From the NCBI GenBank assembly GCA_002733645.1, contig NVWL01000009.1:1-64000 (forward strand): a DNA stretch of 64,000 nucleotides, given 5' to 3'. The DNA is from Oceanobacter sp. (GTDB lineage Bacteria; Pseudomonadota; Gammaproteobacteria; Pseudomonadales; Oceanobacteraceae). Positions within the stretch are counted from its first letter, which is position 1. Each line of letters opens with the position of its first letter. The translations under genes were made by a program, and so were the position numbers. The notes beneath the pieces are model-generated. The model ran no database searches, was not told the origin of the DNA, and saw only the letters and a program-made list of their open reading frames with translations. This document shows, piece after piece, positions 26,747 through 36,560 of this stretch.

Positions 26747-28426
26747 ATGCCTTTTATGAGCCGTGATTCAGATATTACGCCGACGCTGTTGTGTTACTCG
26801 ATTGAGGGTGCCTTGCCCTCGATTCCGTCCTCTATCTCTGTAAAACACTGTGATAATCGCGAAGATCTTGCCGTTAACTGGGTTGATAGCACATCAGTCT
26901 TGCTGTTGCATGCGGTCTCTATAGACCGTGCCTTGATGGCGATCCAAAGTTATCTGACGCTCTCCCTTCCTGATGCGGCCGTCATCGTGCTGCTCGACTC
27001 CGCTGAGAAGCAAAATCATCAAATTGGGCAGTTGATTCGTCAAGGTGCGCAAGAAGTGATTACCTCGGTCGAGCAACTAGAGATCGCAATAGTGACCGCG
27101 CGTTTACGCAAAGATCGAGAATGTGGCTTACAGTCTTTCGTTCACTTAGATGTATTAACACAGCTTGCCAACCGGCAACTATTTCAAGACCGCTTAGAGC
27201 ATAGCCTTGAGCAACATAAGCGGCTTCGCCAAGAGCTTGTCTTACTGATTTTAGATGTGGATCGTTTTCACAAAGTAAATGATCAATACGGGCACCTCGC
27301 TGGAGATCAGCTTCTAATTGGTGTGTCTGAGCGACTGAGCCAATGTACGCGTAGCTCTGATACCTTAGCGCGTATCGGCGGCAACACCTTTGCCATAATC
27401 GCAGAGCATATAAACGATACGGGTAACGCTGCTCAGATTGCCCAAAAGTTATGCGATCAATTCAAAGATCCTTTTATGCTCAACAATGATGAAATCTATT
27501 TATCAGCAAGCATTGGTGTGGAGCTAGCGCGGGTTGTGAATTTTGACCCCAGTCAAATGATTCGTCGTGCAGAGCTGGCCATGCTGGATGCTAAACACTT
27601 AGGGCGCAACACCTTCAGTATTTCAAATACACCGCGCCCGGCGGATCGAGTTCGGGCGGGACTTGAGACCGCTCTGCATCATGCGTTAGAGAACGATGAA
27701 ATCCACATGGTGTATCAACCGCAAGTCACAATGGATGGTATGAACTTTAAAGGCGTTGAAGCATTAATGCGCTGGACTCATCCCATATATGGAGATGTAA
27801 CACCGATTAATTTTATTCCGATATTAGAAGAAACCGGGTTGATTGAAGCCTATGGCATTTGGGGATTAAAACAATCCTGCGCCCAATTTAAAGAGTGGCT
27901 GAACATGGGGGTAGTGCCTGAAAACTCGCGAGTATCAGTGAATTTATCTCCACGACAGTTTCGACAAAAAAACCTCGCTGAATCGATACTCGATGCTCTC
28001 AGTGAAACAGGGCTTCCCCCCAGCAACCTGACCTTGGAAATTACAGAAACCATGATTATGCAGCGTCGTGGTGAGGCCGCTGAGATACTGGAGACACTTC
28101 GTATTGAGGGCATTTCAGTTGCAGTCGATGATTTTGGGACGGGATATTCGTCGTTGGCCTATTTAAAGATGCTGCCTGTGGACTACCTGAAAATAGATCG
28201 TGAATTTATTAAAGACATCGTATTGAACACTGACGACCAAGCAATTGCCGCGTCCATTATCCAGTTAGCGCATAGCCTGCGATTGAATGTGGTTGCTGAG
28301 GGTGTTGAAACCGAAGACGTGCAAAACACCTTGCTGGGTATGGGGTGTGACCAATATCAGGGGTATTACTTTGCTAAGCCCATGATGCCTGAGGAAATAC
28401 CAGCGGTTGCTGAGCGCTGTCGCTGA
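26747..28426 (+). CDS. degenerate GGDEF / EAL protein with receiver-like N-terminus
   Basis: A 559-residue cyclic-di-GMP protein without membrane segments. Residues about 1-125 resemble a divergent receiver domain lacking a clear phospho-Asp set. The GGDEF domain (about 130-295) has IGGNTFAII where GGDEF should be, so cyclase activity is probably lost and it may bind GTP or be regulatory. The EAL domain (about 305-555) keeps GVEALMRW, LTLEITETM, DDFGTGYSSLAYL and YLKIDREFI, so phosphodiesterase activity is likely. It lies alone between thyA and folA. Confidence 0.9.
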   Translation: MPFMSRDSDITPTLLCYSIEGALPSIPSSISVKHCDNREDLAVNWVDSTSVLLLHAVSIDRALMAIQSYLTLSLPDAAVIVLLDSAEKQNHQIGQLIRQGAQEVITSVEQLEIAIVTARLRKDRECGLQSFVHLDVLTQLANRQLFQDRLEHSLEQHKRLRQELVLLILDVDRFHKVNDQYGHLAGDQLLIGVSERLSQCTRSSDTLARIGGNTFAIIAEHINDTGNAAQIAQKLCDQFKDPFMLNNDEIYLSASIGVELARVVNFDPSQMIRRAELAMLDAKHLGRNTFSISNTPRPADRVRAGLETALHHALENDEIHMVYQPQVTMDGMNFKGVEALMRWTHPIYGDVTPINFIPILEETGLIEAYGIWGLKQSCAQFKEWLNMGVVPENSRVSVNLSPRQFRQKNLAESILDALSETGLPPSNLTLEITETMIMQRRGEAAEILETLRIEGISVAVDDFGTGYSSLAYLKMLPVDYLKIDREFIKDIVLNTDDQAIAASIIQLAHSLRLNVVAEGVETEDVQNTLLGMGCDQYQGYYFAKPMMPEEIPAVAERCR

Positions 28427-28486
28427 CAAAGTCGTTGTGAGCCAGTATCATTCCTGCATCTTTAGTACTGACAGGACACCACCGCT

Positions 28487-28993
28487 GTGAAACTTTCAAT
28501 GATTGTCGCCACCGCTCAAAATCGTGTGATCGGGCGTGATAATGCCTTGCCCTGGTACCTTCCTAACGACCTCAAGTACTTCAAGCAAACGACGTTAGGT
28601 AAGCCGGTTATCATGGGTCGTAAAACCTACGAAAGTATTGGCAAGCCACTTCCCGGTCGTACCAATATCGTGATTACGCGCCAAACGGATTACCTGCCTG
28701 AAGGCGTGAAAGTGGTTCACAGCGTTGCTGAGGCCCGTGACCTTGCCGAAAGCGTGTGCCTGATTGATGGCCAAGAAGAAGCCATGATCATGGGTGGCGC
28801 GGAAATTTATACGCTGGCGCTGCCTGATGCAGACCGTTTGTACCTGACTGAAGTTCATGCAGATGTCGATGGCGATGCTTACTTTCCTGAGTATGACAAA
28901 ACCGAGTGGCAAGAAATTAGCCGCGAGGACTTTAGTGCGGAAGGCCCGAACCCATACAACTATAGTTTTGTGGTGTACGACAAAAAGCGCTGA
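28487..28993 (+). CDS. folA: dihydrofolate reductase
   Basis: A 168-residue DHFR that regenerates tetrahydrofolate with NADPH. Signatures are the N-terminal MIVATAQNRVIGRDNALPWYLPNDL (split; active-site Asp in NDL), MGRKTYESIGKPLPGR and IMGGAEIYTLAL. The start codon is GTG at 28487, with ACAGGACACC upstream. Proximity to thyA fits the shared folate cycle. Confidence 0.96.
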   Translation: MKLSMIVATAQNRVIGRDNALPWYLPNDLKYFKQTTLGKPVIMGRKTYESIGKPLPGRTNIVITRQTDYLPEGVKVVHSVAEARDLAESVCLIDGQEEAMIMGGAEIYTLALPDADRLYLTEVHADVDGDAYFPEYDKTEWQEISREDFSAEGPNPYNYSFVVYDKKR

Positions 28994-29083
28994 TTGTTCA
29001 TTAATCGATCTCTATCACTACCACTTAAGTGTCGCCTCCGGTTACTGTTATAGCTATAAAAAGCAGAAGCAGGGAGCGACCCA

Positions 29084-29905
29084 ATGAATATCCCCCTTAA
29101 AACGTTAGTGCTCAGTGATTCCGTTGGTATCGGTGGCCATAACAATCGAAACGACGTTAAAGCGTTACAGCAATGTCTTAATGACCTTCGGAGCAGTGTT
29201 CGCCTTTCTTCTAAATTAGCCGTTGATGGCTCATTGGGTCGAACTCCTGAGAACTCCGCCACGGTTGCGGCGATCAAAGAGTTTCAAGCGCAGGTCGTTG
29301 GCATGGCACACCCGGATGGTCGTATTGATCAAGGTGGCCGTAGTCATAAGGCGTTGAATGACTGCCTCAATGAATTAATGGAATCCGAGGCGGCATCTAG
29401 TGGGAGCACTGTTGCGGCCATTAGTGCTGCTGGAGTTCAGTTATTACAAGGCGTCGAAACTCTCGCAACAGTTCCATACGATGACCAAACTGGCTGTACA
29501 ATTCATGAATGGTGCGCGGGAGCGACTATTGGTTATGGCCACCTGATTGCTCGTCATGAATGGAACAGTTGTCGTCGTGGTGTTTCACCTGACGAGGCTG
29601 AAGCGTTATTTTTTCGTGATTTAGAACCTTTTATTGAAGTCGTGAAAAACAGCGTCATAACGCCTTTGAAGCAGCATGAATTTGATGCACTGGTCATCTT
29701 TGCATTTAATATTGGAGTGTCGGGCTTTGCTTCGTCATCCGCCGTGGCGATGATTAATAATCCTGAGATTGATACCCCTTATGAGACTCTAGAAGCCGCA
29801 TGGAAAGCATGGAATAAATCCCAAGGTCAGATTATGGAAGGGCTCATTAAGCGACGAGCGTGTGAATGGGATATCTATTCTCGCGGACTTTATGCCATGT
29901 GGTAA
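29084..29905 (+). CDS. GH24 lysozyme with N-terminal peptidoglycan-binding-like domain
   Basis: A 273-residue muramidase. The N-terminal part (about 10-100) looks like a helical peptidoglycan-binding repeat (NDVKALQQCLNDL ... VDGSLGRTP ... AIKEFQ). The C-terminal GH24 (T4/P21-type) domain has the catalytic Glu (E125) in QGVETLATVPYDD, Asp 134 and the ATIGYGH block, then FNIGVSGFASSS. No signal peptide or SAR-type helix is seen. No holin, spanin or phage structural gene is nearby, so a lone endolysin remnant or a secretion-system effector are both possible. A good AGGGAG site precedes the ATG. Confidence 0.85.
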   Translation: MNIPLKTLVLSDSVGIGGHNNRNDVKALQQCLNDLRSSVRLSSKLAVDGSLGRTPENSATVAAIKEFQAQVVGMAHPDGRIDQGGRSHKALNDCLNELMESEAASSGSTVAAISAAGVQLLQGVETLATVPYDDQTGCTIHEWCAGATIGYGHLIARHEWNSCRRGVSPDEAEALFFRDLEPFIEVVKNSVITPLKQHEFDALVIFAFNIGVSGFASSSAVAMINNPEIDTPYETLEAAWKAWNKSQGQIMEGLIKRRACEWDIYSRGLYAMW

Positions 29906-29916
29906 ATGAATCATCC

Positions 29917-30813
29917 TTAGCTTGTATGATGATATGCATGATCGGCCATCACTTCGACAAGACCTTTATCCCAATTAGAAGGTTGAATCCCTAGTTGTTG
30001 TATCTTTTGAGTACATAAACTGAAATCTTCATACGTCGTGGACGAATTTTCGTTGTCTATTTTTGGGGTTGAATTAAATATTAACCCTTGTGATTTTGCA
30101 GCCTTGCGGACTTGATTAATAAAGTTTTTAAGATTAATTGATTGGTGCCCAGCGTAATGATAAGTGCCTGAAATTAATGCGCTCGCCATAGTCATTGTCG
30201 CAATCTGAATGATTATTTTTGCTAAATCGGGCGCATGAACAGGGGTGATTATCGGATTGTTAGTCTCTGAAAATCTTTTATAGGGCATATGTGCTGAATG
30301 AATACCATTTAAACACGAGTCAATAAAATTTTGATTATACTTGCTGAATAACCAGCTGTGCCGTATCACTATATGACGTGAGCAATTATTCGTGACGGTT
30401 AACTCCCCGGCGTGTTTCAACCTGCCATAAGCCGACGTTGAGTTTGGGGTGTCCAGCTCATTAAATGCTTTCGCCCCCTGTTGATATTTGCGGCTTGAAA
30501 ATACCAGGTCGGACGACAAGTGAATCAGCCAAGCATTGTTTTTTGTACACCAATGGGCCAACTGTTCGGGCGCTGAAACATTCACCCTTTCAGCTTTCAT
30601 GGCTTCTAGGTTCGAAGAGTTTCGTGGTATGTAGTTTGCGCAGTTAATAATCACCGATGGCAGGGATTGATAGAGAATTTGATCTAACGTTCCCGCATTA
30701 GTAACGTCTAGCGCTTTAGAGCTTAGAGCGATAAACGATTGCCCTGAGCATTTTAGGGTATCTTGCAAACTACGCCCAAGTTGTCCTGCGGCGCCGAGGA
30801 TGATCCATGTCAT
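29917..30813 (-). CDS. RmlD-like dTDP-4-dehydrorhamnose reductase / SDR family
   Basis: A 298-residue extended short-chain dehydrogenase. NAD(P) motif GAAGQLGRSL lies at the N-terminus, IINCANYIPR and HLSSDLVF match RmlD, and the catalytic YxxxK is YGRLK. RmlD completes dTDP-rhamnose synthesis, but no rmlA, rmlB or rmlC gene is in the window, so the substrate is uncertain. It is A+T-richer than its neighbours, suggesting transfer. It converges on the lysozyme gene. Confidence 0.8.
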   Translation of the reverse strand: MTWIILGAAGQLGRSLQDTLKCSGQSFIALSSKALDVTNAGTLDQILYQSLPSVIINCANYIPRNSSNLEAMKAERVNVSAPEQLAHWCTKNNAWLIHLSSDLVFSSRKYQQGAKAFNELDTPNSTSAYGRLKHAGELTVTNNCSRHIVIRHSWLFSKYNQNFIDSCLNGIHSAHMPYKRFSETNNPIITPVHAPDLAKIIIQIATMTMASALISGTYHYAGHQSINLKNFINQVRKAAKSQGLIFNSTPKIDNENSSTTYEDFSLCTQKIQQLGIQPSNWDKGLVEVMADHAYHHTS

Positions 30814-31065
30814 ACACCTTCCCTGTCCATGAAAGTAGAAGTATTGTCTTATTAGGCCTTAGCTTTAAATTATTTTTGATATTAACTACGTTAACTTGAA
30901 TAGTTCAGAATGACATTATCCGAAGCCGACAAAGCTACTTTTCATCACTACTTTTTTAGTATTTTTGTGTGTGAATTGTTTTCAGACGAGCTAACAACGT
31001 AGTATCAAGGAATGCAGTATTAAGACGTTTTATTTATTTGTCCTAGTGATTTAGGAGTGTGTTAG

Positions 31066-32589
31066 ATGTCATCACAAAGTATACCGCTACGGATACTGAA
31101 TCATATTGAGGTGGTGGGGAATCGCTTACCTCACCCAACACTGCTTTTTATTATTTTAGCGGGCTTGGTTTTACTGATATCCGCGCTAGCTAGCATGGCG
31201 GACTTGAGTGTTATTCATCCTCAAACGAATGAAAGTATTGCTGTAGTGAATTTGCTTAGTGCAGAAGGTATTCAGCGCATTCTGACCAATACAGTACAAA
31301 ACTTCACCAGCTTTGCACCTGTAGGCACGGTGTTAGTCGCTATGTTGGGTTTGGGGGTTGCTGAACGCAGTGGTCTGATTGGCTTGCTGTTGCAGCGCTC
31401 GGTGAGTAAAGCTCGGGGCCACTTTTTGACCTTTGGCGTCGTGTTTGCTGGAGTAATGTCGAGCCTAGCGGCGGATGCTGGGTATGTTGTATTGATCCCT
31501 TTAGCCGCGCTCATATTTCAAGCGGCGGGGCGACATCCATTAGCGGGCATTGCCGCGGCGTTTGCGGGCGTATCAGGTGGTTATAGTGCCAACCTGTTAT
31601 TAGGTCCCTTTGATGCCATCCTATCTGGAATCTCGACCGAAGCGGCTCAACTTGTTTCTCCGGGTTATGAGGTCAGTATTGCGGCGAATTATTATTTTAT
31701 GGTGGCATCGGCCTTTTTAATTGCTGCTGTAGCCAGTGTAGTGACGGCAAGGTGGGTAGAACCACGTTTACGTTTGATTAGCGTTTCTGGTGTTTGTGAC
31801 GAAGCTGAGCGCGACCTGAAAGACAGTACTGAAGACAATATTTCAGAAAGCATAATTAACAACCGCAAAGGCTTACGGGCCGTTGGTTTATTCAGTTTAG
31901 TATTTGTGAGTCTCATATTACTGGGACTGCTGCCGGAAGCAGGTTTTTTACGTGGCAGTGGCAGTATATTAGGTTCGCCGTTTATGAAAGGCATCGTGGT
32001 TGTTATTGCTCTTTATGCACTTGTTACTGGGTGGATTTTTGCGCGCTTCTCGCGTCGTTGGGAAAGCAATCGTGAGTTAGTAACAGCGATGGAATCCAGT
32101 ATGGCAGGGATGGCGGGTTATATTGTACTGATGTTTTTTGCCGCTCAGTTTGTTGCGTATTTTTCGTGGAGTCAGCTGGGTTTAATTACCGCTATTGAAG
32201 GCGCTGAATTACTGACTCGTTTAGAACTGCCTCCGGTTTTATTGCTCATCGTCTTTATTTTAGTGGCCGCCACGATTAACTTGCTAGTCGGGAGTGGTAG
32301 CGCAAAGTGGGCGCTATTAGCGCCGGTATTTGTACCTATGCTAATGCTTACAGGCATTGCGCCCGAGTCTACACAAGTGGCATTCCGCATTGGTGATAGT
32401 GTGACCAATATCGTTACGCCGCTGATGCCTTACTTTGGTGTGGTGCTCGCGTTTGCCCAGAAGTATCGCAGTGATTTAGGCATGGGTACCATGATGGCGA
32501 TGATGCTGCCTTACAGCATAGGGTTGTTGCTTATGTGGTCTGTATTGCTCGCGTTTTGGATAGGTGTTGGCCTGCCCTTGGGGTTTTAG
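31066..32589 (+). CDS. AbgT family transporter
   Basis: A 507-residue inner-membrane protein with about eleven hydrophobic helices. AbgT-family blocks include NRLPHPTLLFIILAGLV near the start, LAADAGYVVLIPLAALIF, GGYSANLLLGPFDAILSG and NLLVGSGSAKWALLAPVFVP with GDSVTNIVTPLMPYFG near the end. Family members import p-aminobenzoyl-glutamate or export sulfonamides. The AbgA/AbgB hydrolase genes are absent. A terminator hairpin follows at 32627. Confidence 0.93.
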   Translation: MSSQSIPLRILNHIEVVGNRLPHPTLLFIILAGLVLLISALASMADLSVIHPQTNESIAVVNLLSAEGIQRILTNTVQNFTSFAPVGTVLVAMLGLGVAERSGLIGLLLQRSVSKARGHFLTFGVVFAGVMSSLAADAGYVVLIPLAALIFQAAGRHPLAGIAAAFAGVSGGYSANLLLGPFDAILSGISTEAAQLVSPGYEVSIAANYYFMVASAFLIAAVASVVTARWVEPRLRLISVSGVCDEAERDLKDSTEDNISESIINNRKGLRAVGLFSLVFVSLILLGLLPEAGFLRGSGSILGSPFMKGIVVVIALYALVTGWIFARFSRRWESNRELVTAMESSMAGMAGYIVLMFFAAQFVAYFSWSQLGLITAIEGAELLTRLELPPVLLLIVFILVAATINLLVGSGSAKWALLAPVFVPMLMLTGIAPESTQVAFRIGDSVTNIVTPLMPYFGVVLAFAQKYRSDLGMGTMMAMMLPYSIGLLLMWSVLLAFWIGVGLPLGF

Positions 32590-32626
32590 CAGTCGCGCGA
32601 AAAACAGACTAACAAGTCTCACGTGC

Positions 32627-32664
32627 AAGCGATGCAGGAAGATAAAGCCGTGCATCGCTTTTGA
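32627..32664 (+). terminator. intrinsic terminator after the AbgT gene
   Basis: Inverted repeat AAGCGATGCA (32627-32636) and TGCATCGCTT (32651-32660) with a 14-nt loop, followed by TT on the plus strand (four T in all), 38 nt after the stop codon. Confidence 0.7.
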
Positions 32665-32686
32665 CAGCAGAGTGCGACAAGGCGAA

Positions 32687-33217
32687 TTAAATCGACTCTT
32701 CACCCAGCTGGCGTTTTGCTTGAGTCATCGCCGCCCAGTTATCCAGTGCCGCTTGCGGTTGGGCTTGGTTGTAATCTACCCCTACGATCTCACAGATTTC
32801 CGGTGTCAGCGCACGCTTGCCTTTGCGGACGCCCGCAATTTTAACAATGATGTGCCCACTCAGTTTACCTTTCACCAGAATACGCTGCTCAACGTACATG
32901 TACTTCTCGTCCCAGCTTAATACGCGTGAGCGCACTTCAAACTGAGTAAACACATTCAGTTCACGAATAAAGGTGATCTCGAATGACGCGACAACTACAT
33001 TAAGGCGCTTAGCAAACAGGTACTTAAACCAACCATTTTCACGGAACAATACCCAGCGAGCGTGCTCAAGAACATTCAGATACTTAGCGTTATTGAGGTG
33101 CAGATTGTAATCAATCTGATGTGGCCATACGCGGTAGGTATGGCTGCTCGTACCTAGCGGCGCGATCGTCGCTGGTTCGTTGCGTTTGACGATGGACTTA
33201 ATAATCTGAGAAAGCAT
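32687..33217 (-). CDS. hot-dog fold acyl-CoA thioesterase family protein
   Basis: A 176-residue protein of the 4HBT/thioesterase-like (THEM6-like) group. The conserved hot-dog segment is QIDYNLHLNNAKYLNVLEHAR, with Asn/Asp at the usual active-site position, then FEITFIRELNVFTQFEV. It probably hydrolyses an acyl-CoA or acyl-ACP; the substrate is not deducible. No signal peptide. It converges on the AbgT gene. Confidence 0.82.
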   Translation of the reverse strand: MLSQIIKSIVKRNEPATIAPLGTSSHTYRVWPHQIDYNLHLNNAKYLNVLEHARWVLFRENGWFKYLFAKRLNVVVASFEITFIRELNVFTQFEVRSRVLSWDEKYMYVEQRILVKGKLSGHIIVKIAGVRKGKRALTPEICEIVGVDYNQAQPQAALDNWAAMTQAKRQLGEESI

Positions 33218-33349
33218 AAAAATTACTGCACTTGGTCATCATTCGGGCCGTGCATACTACACGAGCCGTCTGCTCGTTCATTGGCACGAATGACGTTAAT
33301 GCGGTGAAACTAGGTAAATCGTAATAACTTACCTAGTTCAGAGACTAAT

Positions 33350-34216
33350 CTATGCAGAAGTAAGTGGGCGCTTACGTACCCATACGGTAAACAGGGTAGC
33401 GGTGATAAACATCAGTAGGCTGTATACAGACGGAGCCACGGACATCTCCGCGTTTTGCAAAATTCCGGTAGTAATCATCAAAGCGAGAGTGCCATTTTGA
33501 AGGCCAACCTCAAGACTGATGGTGCGAGCTTGGTCTTCATGATGCAGCAACAAACTACCGGCTACATACCCTAAGCTCATCGTTACCAAGTTAAGCAGTA
33601 AGGCGGCTGGCCCTGCGAGAAGAGCAAAATCAATCAGCTTTTCGCCAAGGTTCACGCAAATGACGACGATGACCAAGGCTAATACTGCGATAGAAAACTT
33701 AGAGACCCATGGCTCTAGTCTTAACGCTAAAGACTCCCACTTAGCACGCAGTAACATACCAATAATCACGGGAATAACAGTGACAACAATTAAAGTGATC
33801 CAGGTTTTAAGTACCGGGAAAACAATAGCCTGTTCCGCCGTGGCGTAGTTAGCGATAGCCCAAGCCCCTAAAATTGGAATAGTGAATGGGGTAATAAAGC
33901 CAATCACGGCGGTTAACGACACCGATAGCCCTACATCGCCGCGAGCGAGTAATGTGTATAAGTTCGAGGTTGTGCCGCCTGGGCACAGCGCGAGAATAAA
34001 CAAACCAATGGCCAGAGGTCCGGTTAACCCGGTGAGTTCAATAATCGCGACAGCGATTAAGGGCAAAATTGCCATCTGGCAAATCGCGCCGATCAGAAAT
34101 GCTTTTGGTTGCGCGACAACTCGGCGGAAGTCGGCAATCTTTAACCCCATTCCCACGCCAGTCATAATAAGAATCAGGGAGATGGGTAAAGCGATTTGAG
34201 TGAGCGCTTGAAACAT
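33350..34216 (-). CDS. bile acid:sodium symporter (BASS) family protein
   Basis: A 288-residue inner-membrane protein with about nine or ten hydrophobic helices. Family motifs are LALCPGGTTSNLYTLLARGD in the first half, with the conserved PGG-T-N sodium-site segment, and SLEVGLQNGTLALM (E-G-Q-N) in the second half. Bacterial members move organic anions with sodium; the substrate here is unknown. Confidence 0.9.
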   Translation of the reverse strand: MFQALTQIALPISLILIMTGVGMGLKIADFRRVVAQPKAFLIGAICQMAILPLIAVAIIELTGLTGPLAIGLFILALCPGGTTSNLYTLLARGDVGLSVSLTAVIGFITPFTIPILGAWAIANYATAEQAIVFPVLKTWITLIVVTVIPVIIGMLLRAKWESLALRLEPWVSKFSIAVLALVIVVICVNLGEKLIDFALLAGPAALLLNLVTMSLGYVAGSLLLHHEDQARTISLEVGLQNGTLALMITTGILQNAEMSVAPSVYSLLMFITATLFTVWVRKRPLTSA

Positions 34217-34289
34217 AGGACGGTATCCGAGTGGTGTTTGTTATTTTACGACAAAAACTTTCTTGGAAGAAATTACCGGAGCGAGTACG

Positions 34290-36179
34290 TTAAGGCAAGC
34301 AAGTTGGAATGGGTTTGTTTTTTTCATCATCTGGCATAGTTACCCTGTTGCGGCCATTACGCTTTGATTTATACAGTGCCGCATCACTCTGCGCGATTAG
34401 CGCGTCGGGAGATGCGTGTTCGGTGGGAATTAATCCTGCAACGCCGAAACTTGATGTCACTTTAAAGGTGTGTTCGCCATCGGTGATGATCGTCATTTCG
34501 ATGTTTTCACGTATTCTTTCGGCCACAACACACGCTTGTTCTGCTGTGGTTCTAGTCAGAATAATTGCAAACTCTTCACCTCCGTAACGACACACAACAT
34601 CTGTAGAGTGATTCACCGAACTCTGCATAATCTGAGCGAGTGTTACTAAGCAGTGATCGCCGCAAAGGTGGCCGTAATCATCATTTACTCGTTTAAAGTG
34701 ATCAATGTCTAGCATGATAACGCTGATGGGGGCTCGCTCTTCTATCGAGTCATTCCACATCTGCGGATATATGTCATTGAAAAATCGACGGTTACGTACT
34801 TTGGTTAAGGCGTCGTTAATGGATAACTCTGCTAGTGATTTATTTTCATCTTCTAGTTGGCCTAATAGGTTTGATAAATCACGAGTGCGTTGTTTTACCT
34901 GAAGTTCTAGTTCTGTTTTTGCCGCGCTTTCGGTTGCTAATAACTGCTCTTGTGTGTGGCGTAAATCACGCTCTTTTTTATTGAGGCTTTGAAGTGCCAC
35001 TAAGCGTTCTTTACGGTCTTGTGCGGCGCGGTACGCCATCATGGCTGAGAATACGGCAGCTTCAAGCAAGGTACCTATATGCCAGCTATAGCTGGTGAAA
35101 AAATTCACCGGAATAATTCCCCACACTTTAAGTCCATAGATCATAGCGCCTGCAACACCAAGGCCCCAGGCTAAGATAAAAGACTTGATTCCGGGACGAC
35201 CACGAACGACATAAGTTTTTGCGACCGAGCCATAAAACATACCAACCAATATTGATGCAAAGGTCGAGAGTGTAATGGCATAGAAATACGGAAGAATAAA
35301 ACACAGTAAGAGAGTAAATATCATTAGCCCTACGAGCACTCGGGATAATCGATAAGCTTTGGGTGCTAGGCTATAGAGGCGTAAATACGAAGCTGCAAAT
35401 AAGGTGAACAGCAGCATGGAGAAGCATACAACAAAAGGAATAATATCCCGGTTAATAAATAATGTGTCTATTCCTAGTAAGGTGTTCGGCATACCCTCTA
35501 AGACAGAAAAAAAGGCAAAATGGTTACTGATCATAAATAGGCAGTAATACAACTGCTCTCTGTCTCTCAAAATAAGCGTCATAAAGAAAGCAAAAAGGAT
35601 ATTGGTAATTACTAACCCTATGTAAAACGCAAAATTGACTGCATATTGAAAGGCTTGTGTTTCAAGTGCTGATTGTGTCGTTAAATAAATAGGCAGTGCT
35701 AATGAGTCATCACTTTCGACGCTAAGGTAATAGGTTTCAAAGCTATTCGATTTTACTGTGATGGGCATGACAAAATAAGAGGCTGGCACATCAAGGGCTT
35801 GATCATTTTTTCCTTCAAGCAGGCGGCCGAGGGAGTAGAGAGGCTCTGGCTGTGAGTCACTATACAGTGTGATCTTGTCTAAGAGCGGATAGCGAATGTT
35901 TAGCATGCGCTCAATGTCAAGATCGGAGGTATTGCTTAGTGTGAACTTGAGCCAAATTCTGTCTTTTGTATAGCCAAAGTTGAGAGCGTCGTGAGAACCG
36001 CCTTGGAAATAGGCTTGGCGAATGTGATCTGTCAGGCCGGTATCGTCTCTAGTGGTTCGCAGAGTCTTCAGGTGTAAACCAAGGGGAGTATTTTCACGTA
36101 AGCCATTTAAATCAAGGTTTTCTGCAGCAAAACAACTGACAGATAACATCCATGTGAGGACGATAAATAAGTAGGGCAT
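34290..36179 (-). CDS. 7TMR-DISM / GGDEF diguanylate cyclase
   Basis: A 629-residue membrane diguanylate cyclase. Signal peptide (about 1-18), periplasmic DISM extracellular sensor domain (about 20-170, with DRIWLKFTLSNTS), seven-helix membrane module (about 180-385), coiled coil (about 390-450) and a C-terminal GGDEF domain with intact RYGGEEFAII, IMLDIDHFKRVNDDYGH and LCGDHC. The active-site motif is GGEEF, so it should make cyclic-di-GMP in response to an extracellular carbohydrate-like ligand. The RxxD inhibitory site was not identified with certainty. Confidence 0.93.
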   Translation of the reverse strand: MPYLFIVLTWMLSVSCFAAENLDLNGLRENTPLGLHLKTLRTTRDDTGLTDHIRQAYFQGGSHDALNFGYTKDRIWLKFTLSNTSDLDIERMLNIRYPLLDKITLYSDSQPEPLYSLGRLLEGKNDQALDVPASYFVMPITVKSNSFETYYLSVESDDSLALPIYLTTQSALETQAFQYAVNFAFYIGLVITNILFAFFMTLILRDREQLYYCLFMISNHFAFFSVLEGMPNTLLGIDTLFINRDIIPFVVCFSMLLFTLFAASYLRLYSLAPKAYRLSRVLVGLMIFTLLLCFILPYFYAITLSTFASILVGMFYGSVAKTYVVRGRPGIKSFILAWGLGVAGAMIYGLKVWGIIPVNFFTSYSWHIGTLLEAAVFSAMMAYRAAQDRKERLVALQSLNKKERDLRHTQEQLLATESAAKTELELQVKQRTRDLSNLLGQLEDENKSLAELSINDALTKVRNRRFFNDIYPQMWNDSIEERAPISVIMLDIDHFKRVNDDYGHLCGDHCLVTLAQIMQSSVNHSTDVVCRYGGEEFAIILTRTTAEQACVVAERIRENIEMTIITDGEHTFKVTSSFGVAGLIPTEHASPDALIAQSDAALYKSKRNGRNRVTMPDDEKNKPIPTCLP

Positions 36180-36560
36180 GACAGTTCCATTATCTCTACT
36201 GATTGACCCCTGTAAAGATAGGGGAATACGACAGACTTAGTGTAGTCCATGAATTGAGAGCCTTCTAAATAGAATCGACCTTTCCGGCCATTCTTCCTTG
36301 AGGGGTTATATATGGGAGAGCATGGAGTGATCTTAAGTTGCGTGGACGCTATGTAGATATGATGGGGTGAGTGGCCTCTTCCTAATCAGGCCCAGTGCTA
36401 TAGAGTTAAATTGACCCAGGTGGAGAATAAGGCAATTATGTTGAAAGTTTTTGTCTTGGGTTAAGTCATTAAGCTTCTTTTGTCGCCATCTTAGTGGTTG
36501 CCCTGATGGCGAGTTGCCTTCTGCTTGTTGAATGACAGCGTTACATTTGGAGTATGTATT
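36180..36560 (+). other. non-coding gap between divergent genes
   Basis: About 380 bp separating the divergent diguanylate cyclase and the solute-binding-like gene. I see no convincing frame, RNA hairpin or repeat in it. It must carry the two promoters, but no -35/-10 pair stood out enough to call. Confidence 0.5.

Noticed and set aside
29917-30813. Rhamnose synthesis cluster
   Set aside because: Only an RmlD-like gene is present; rmlA, rmlB and rmlC are absent.
29084-32589. Prophage remnant
   Set aside because: Apart from the lysozyme no phage structural, integrase or lysis gene and no attachment repeats were seen.
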